DNA of 64,000 nucleotides, taken from positions 104,632 through 168,631 of the forward strand of contig JAUIKY010000005.1 of NCBI GenBank assembly GCA_030430535.1, read 5' to 3'. Of this stretch, positions 62,401-64,000 are shown in pieces. The stretch is from Bacteroidia bacterium (GTDB taxonomy: Bacteria; Bacteroidota; Bacteroidia; Flavobacteriales; Flavobacteriaceae). The notes below the pieces were generated by a model. It was not told the origin of the DNA and did no database searches. It was given only the letters and a program-made list of their open reading frames with translations. Within the stretch, counting starts at the first letter, position 1. Each line of letters begins with the position of its first letter. Both the position numbers and the translations under genes were made by a program.

Positions 62401-63179
62401 GCACGTCGCAGGCTCCTCGTAATGACAAGAGGCCAAAAGCAGCGATTTTACGTGAAAAAGGAAGTAATTCGGAACGTGAAATGGCAAACGCCATGTACTT
62501 GGCCGGATTTGATGTAAAAGATGTACACATGACCGATTTAATTTCGGGTCGTGAAACACTTGAAGATATTCAGTTTTTAGGTGCGGTTGGCGGGTTCAGC
62601 AACTCTGATGTTTTAGGTTCTGCCAAAGGTTGGGCAGGAGCTATTAAGTACAACGAAAAGGCCAACAAAGCCTTGAAAAAGTTCTTTGAAAGACAGGATA
62701 CTTTATCGGTGGGTATTTGTAACGGCTGCCAATTGTTTATGGAGTTAGACGAAATAAACCCAGACCACGACGTTCACGGCAAAATGATTCACAACGATTC
62801 GCTCAAGCACGAAAGCTCGTTTACATCGGTAAAAATTCAAGAAAACCATTCGGTGATGCTTTCTACACTAGCAGGAAGTACCTTGGGCGTTTGGATTTCG
62901 CATGGTGAAGGTAAATTTAGCCTCCCTTACACGGAAGATCAATACCATATCGTTGCAAAGTATGGTTATGAGGGCTACCCGCACAACCCGAATGGCTCAG
63001 ATTTCAATACCGCCATGTTGAGCGATAAAACAGGGCGTCATTTAGTAACCATGCCACATATCGAGCGCTCTATTTTCCAATGGAACTGGGCTCACTACCC
63101 TAGCAACAGGCAAGATGAAGTATCGCCATGGTTGGAAGCTTTTGTAAATGCCAGAAAGTGGATTGAAAACAAAAAGTAA
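59463..63179 (+). CDS. purL: phosphoribosylformylglycinamidine synthase (large form) with an in-frame repeat insertion
   Basis: A 1238-residue single-chain FGAM synthase that makes formylglycinamidine ribotide from FGAR, glutamine and ATP in purine synthesis. It has the N-terminal PurS-like domain, S-E-H-C-R-H-K-I-F-N-G, two AIR-synthase-like ATP-binding halves (K-A-E-T-H-N-F-P-T-T-V-E-P near 245 and G-V-M-A-L-D-F-K-G-K near 630) and a C-terminal glutaminase domain with G-I-C-N-G-C-Q-L-F (nucleophile C1086) and the H-G-E-G-K-F histidine. Residues 967-988 (nt 62361-62426) are not part of the normal protein: they are encoded by a palindromic repeat that sits in frame in the linker before the glutaminase domain. 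The product is probably still active. Confidence 0.96.
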   Translation: MIHFFGNVTGKVFAVQTTKELSTETISKLTWLFGNQPKIEQASLDAFFVGPRAAMITPWSTNAVEITQNMGISDIIRIEEFQAVSEDFKDYDPMISEKFNGLNQESFTINIKPDPILDIEDIAAYNIQEGLSLSDEEVEYLEGVAKKIGRPLTDSEVFGFSQVNSEHCRHKIFNGTFVIDGEEKPTSLFKLIRKTSETNPNDIVSAYKDNVAFIKGPKVEQFAPKRADVPEFYQTKDFDSVISLKAETHNFPTTVEPFNGAATGSGGEIRDRLAGGKGSLPLAGTAVYMTSYSRLEENRPWEKAMDERKWLYQTPMDILIKASNGASDFGNKFGQPLICGSVLTFEHEEDARKLGFDKVIMQAGGIGYGKADQALKDTPKEGDKVVILGGENYRIGMGGAAVSSADTGEFESGIELNAVQRSNPEMQKRAANAVRGMVESDENHIVSIHDHGAGGHLNCLSELVEETGGHIDLDKLPVGDPTLSDKEIIGNESQERMGLVISEKHIETLQKIADRERSPMYTVGDVTGNNRFTFESKTNGHKPMDLAMEDMFGSSPKTYMYDKKVTRNYADVAYNPDNFHDYLEQVLQLEAVACKDWLTNKVDRCVGGKVAKQQCVGPLQIPLNNVGVMALDFKGKEGIATSIGHSPISGLINPVAGSRNSITEALTNIIWAPLKDGLKNVSLSANWMWPCKNEGEDARLYEAVEAVSEFAIDLGINVPTGKDSLSMKQKYPNEEVISPGTVIISAAANCIDINKVIEPVLQKDGGNIYYINLSQDHFKLGGSSFAQVVNKIGNDAPNVKSAAYVKTVFNTIQQLILDGQILAGHDVASGGLITSLLELCFADNNLGAELDITALAENDSFKVLFAENAGLVIQSKDASIEKTLSEANIEFFNIGKAIANDSLSIINGNDTFNLSVSKLRDTWYKTSFLLDQKQTANGLAQERYDNYKNQPLQYNFPSHFTGKLKDVIASGTKQSVDEISTSQAPRNDKRPKAAILREKGSNSEREMANAMYLAGFDVKDVHMTDLISGRETLEDIQFLGAVGGFSNSDVLGSAKGWAGAIKYNEKANKALKKFFERQDTLSVGICNGCQLFMELDEINPDHDVHGKMIHNDSLKHESSFTSVKIQENHSVMLSTLAGSTLGVWISHGEGKFSLPYTEDQYHIVAKYGYEGYPHNPNGSDFNTAMLSDKTGRHLVTMPHIERSIFQWNWAHYPSNRQDEVSPWLEAFVNARKWIENKK
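62361..62426. repeat. palindromic repeat inserted in frame within purL
   Basis: Sixty-six nt from GTCATTGCGAG to CTCGTAATGAC, with matching outer arms (one wobble mismatch) and an inner AACGAAGCAATCT / AGATTAGCACGTC segment. This is the widespread GTCATTGCGAGGAACGAAGC type of intergenic repeat. Its length is a multiple of three and it starts on a codon boundary (V967 to D988, residues V-I-A-S-G-T-K-Q-S ... A-P-R-N-D), so the purL frame is kept. Confidence 0.85.
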
Positions 63180-63206
63180 GCACGTAGATTAAATATTTAA
63201 TTTTTT

Positions 63207-63240
63207 AAAAGCTTTTTCACTTCTGAAAAAGCTTTTTTTG
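63207..63240 (+). terminator. intrinsic terminator of purL
   Basis: AAAAGCTTTTTC at 63207-63218 pairs with GAAAAAGCTTTT at 63225-63236 around the loop ACTTCT, then TTT. It lies 28 nt after the purL stop. Confidence 0.8.
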
Positions 63241-63264
63241 TTAAAAAAGGTGTACTTTAATTGT

Positions 63265-64000
63265 ATGAAACAAACCACGCTAAATTTCATCCTCTTATTA
63301 GTTGCTTTTTCAATCCATACATTATCTGTTGCCCAAAATGAAAATGTAAAACGCACCTATTTTAAAGATAGTATTATCTCTTCTGAAAAATGGTACAATC
63401 AAGAAAAAAAGGCAGACAGCTTTAAAACCTACTTTAAATCTGGGGAACCTAGAGAACTGTTTTATTATAAAAACGGTAGGTTTAACGGTAAGGCTTTTCA
63501 ATTCAATAAAAAAGGGGAAGTGGTTACTACATGGACTTTTAACAATGGGAAATTTGCTGGACGTGAAGACCATATTATTGAGTTCAACAAAAAGAACGAA
63601 GCCAAAATAAAAAAGGCTCACCAAGATCTAATTGAAATTAACAAAAAACTGGTTGCTAAACCAGGAGACTTTAGGGCACTTTTTACACGCGCCCATATTA
63701 GATATTTACTGGGTAATTACACCATGGCCCTTGGAGATGTTAACCACGTTTTACACAGGATGCGTAAGGTAAAGGAAACAAAAAACACTCCTGCACCCCG
63801 AAACTATTTAAGCAGTATGCTAGACCTAAAAGCCAGCATTTACGAATCGCTCGAAATGGAAAACCGGGCCACCCATTACAAATACAAAGCAGTTGAAGTC
63901 GACCCAGAAAACAACAGACTGGTGTATAATTTAGGAGCTTACTTATACACTATAAAGTCTTATAAATTGGCATTGGTATATCTCCATAAAGCTCTGGAAA
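63265..64000 (+). CDS. secreted TPR protein with MORN-like repeat (3' partial)
   Basis: At least 245 residues from the ATG at 63265; the reading frame runs off the right edge. A signal peptide (residues 1-24, ends S-V-A-Q) is followed by a MORN-like antitoxin/TolA-type repeat (Y-F-K-S-G-E-P-R-E-L-F-Y-Y-K-N-G-R-F-N-G and N-N-G-K-F-A-G-R), then TPR units (F-T-R-A-H-I-R-Y-L-L-G-N-Y-T-M-A, and N-L-G-A-Y-L-Y-T-I-K-S-Y-K-L-A). The product is periplasmic or surface-exposed; function unknown. Because it lacks a stop codon in the window its full length cannot be given. Confidence 0.85.
   Translation, partial: MKQTTLNFILLLVAFSIHTLSVAQNENVKRTYFKDSIISSEKWYNQEKKADSFKTYFKSGEPRELFYYKNGRFNGKAFQFNKKGEVVTTWTFNNGKFAGREDHIIEFNKKNEAKIKKAHQDLIEINKKLVAKPGDFRALFTRAHIRYLLGNYTMALGDVNHVLHRMRKVKETKNTPAPRNYLSSMLDLKASIYESLEMENRATHYKYKAVEVDPENNRLVYNLGAYLYTIKSYKLALVYLHKALE

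Noticed and set aside
62361..62426. Possible frameshift or sequencing error in purL
   Set aside because: The frame is kept before and after; the extra codons match the known repeat rather than noise.
62336..62530. Minus-strand open frame within purL
   Set aside because: It is a shadow of purL and overlaps the repeat; no start signal or family is present.

Overview
The window reads as the chromosome of an AT-rich Bacteroidota member, most likely family Flavobacteriaceae. Evidence: promoters of the TAnnTTTG type, a C-terminal gliding-motility/type IX secretion (T9SS) sorting domain and a T9SS type A tail, an ECF sigma/FecR/TonB-receptor unit with an STN domain, DUF4252, DUF4199, DUF349 and DUF5777 proteins, a CarB without its C-terminal allosteric domain, and proteins starting with the VGIGTTxPxxxLDVNG surface motif. 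I cannot name the genus. I see no tRNA, rRNA, CRISPR, transposase, integrase or prophage genes. The window is a normal housekeeping and envelope region with several small regulatory modules.

Layout. 1-9.2 kb: an OstA/LptA-like protein with an unusual C-terminal module, a class III aminotransferase, a TPR protein, two tandem DUF368 (undecaprenyl-phosphate transporter family) genes, aroE, and a DUF349 protein. 9.2-15.2 kb: a fossil-like inverted repeat, a large T9SS lectin-domain protein, an APC permease fused to EIIA-like and RCK_C-like domains, and mazG. 15.3-20.6 kb: a surface protein, an ECF sigma operon with two DUF4252 genes, an S41 peptidase and a PP-loop ATPase. 20.6-25.9 kb: a vitamin B12 uptake locus. 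A cobalamin riboswitch precedes a BtuB-like receptor, and a BtuF-BtuC-BtuD-like ABC operon is transcribed divergently. 26-32.9 kb: rmuC, a thioesterase, a FecI/FecR/TonB-receptor unit and an unknown Asp-rich lipoprotein. 33-35.8 kb: a redox-flavoured cassette (OB-fold protein, secreted amicyanin-like cupredoxin, DUF5777 barrel, monohaem cytochrome lipoprotein, YceI). 36-48.7 kb: carB, rpmH, cardiolipin synthase, a lytic transglycosylase, a hydrolase, a small GNAT protein, mtaB, a peptide-binding lipoprotein, a GlmU-like protein and rpmE2. 48.8-64 kb: DUF4199, a GT2 glycosyltransferase, phosphohexomutase, an MsbA-like exporter, a second ECF sigma operon, a Ycf48-like lipoprotein, an RsmB-type methyltransferase, a fructosamine-kinase-family protein, purL and a truncated TPR/MORN lipid-envelope or surface protein.

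The most noteworthy items are: (1) a 66-nt palindromic repeat inserted in frame inside purL, with related or similar palindromic repeats in at least four intergenic gaps; (2) the riboswitch-controlled B12 locus with a PP-loop ATPase beside it; (3) the cupredoxin/cytochrome/YceI/DUF5777 cassette; (4) the OstA protein with a lectin-like tail; and (5) two ECF sigma operons whose second genes do not look like classical anti-sigma factors. I found no clear candidate for an entirely new defence, mobile or biosynthetic system.
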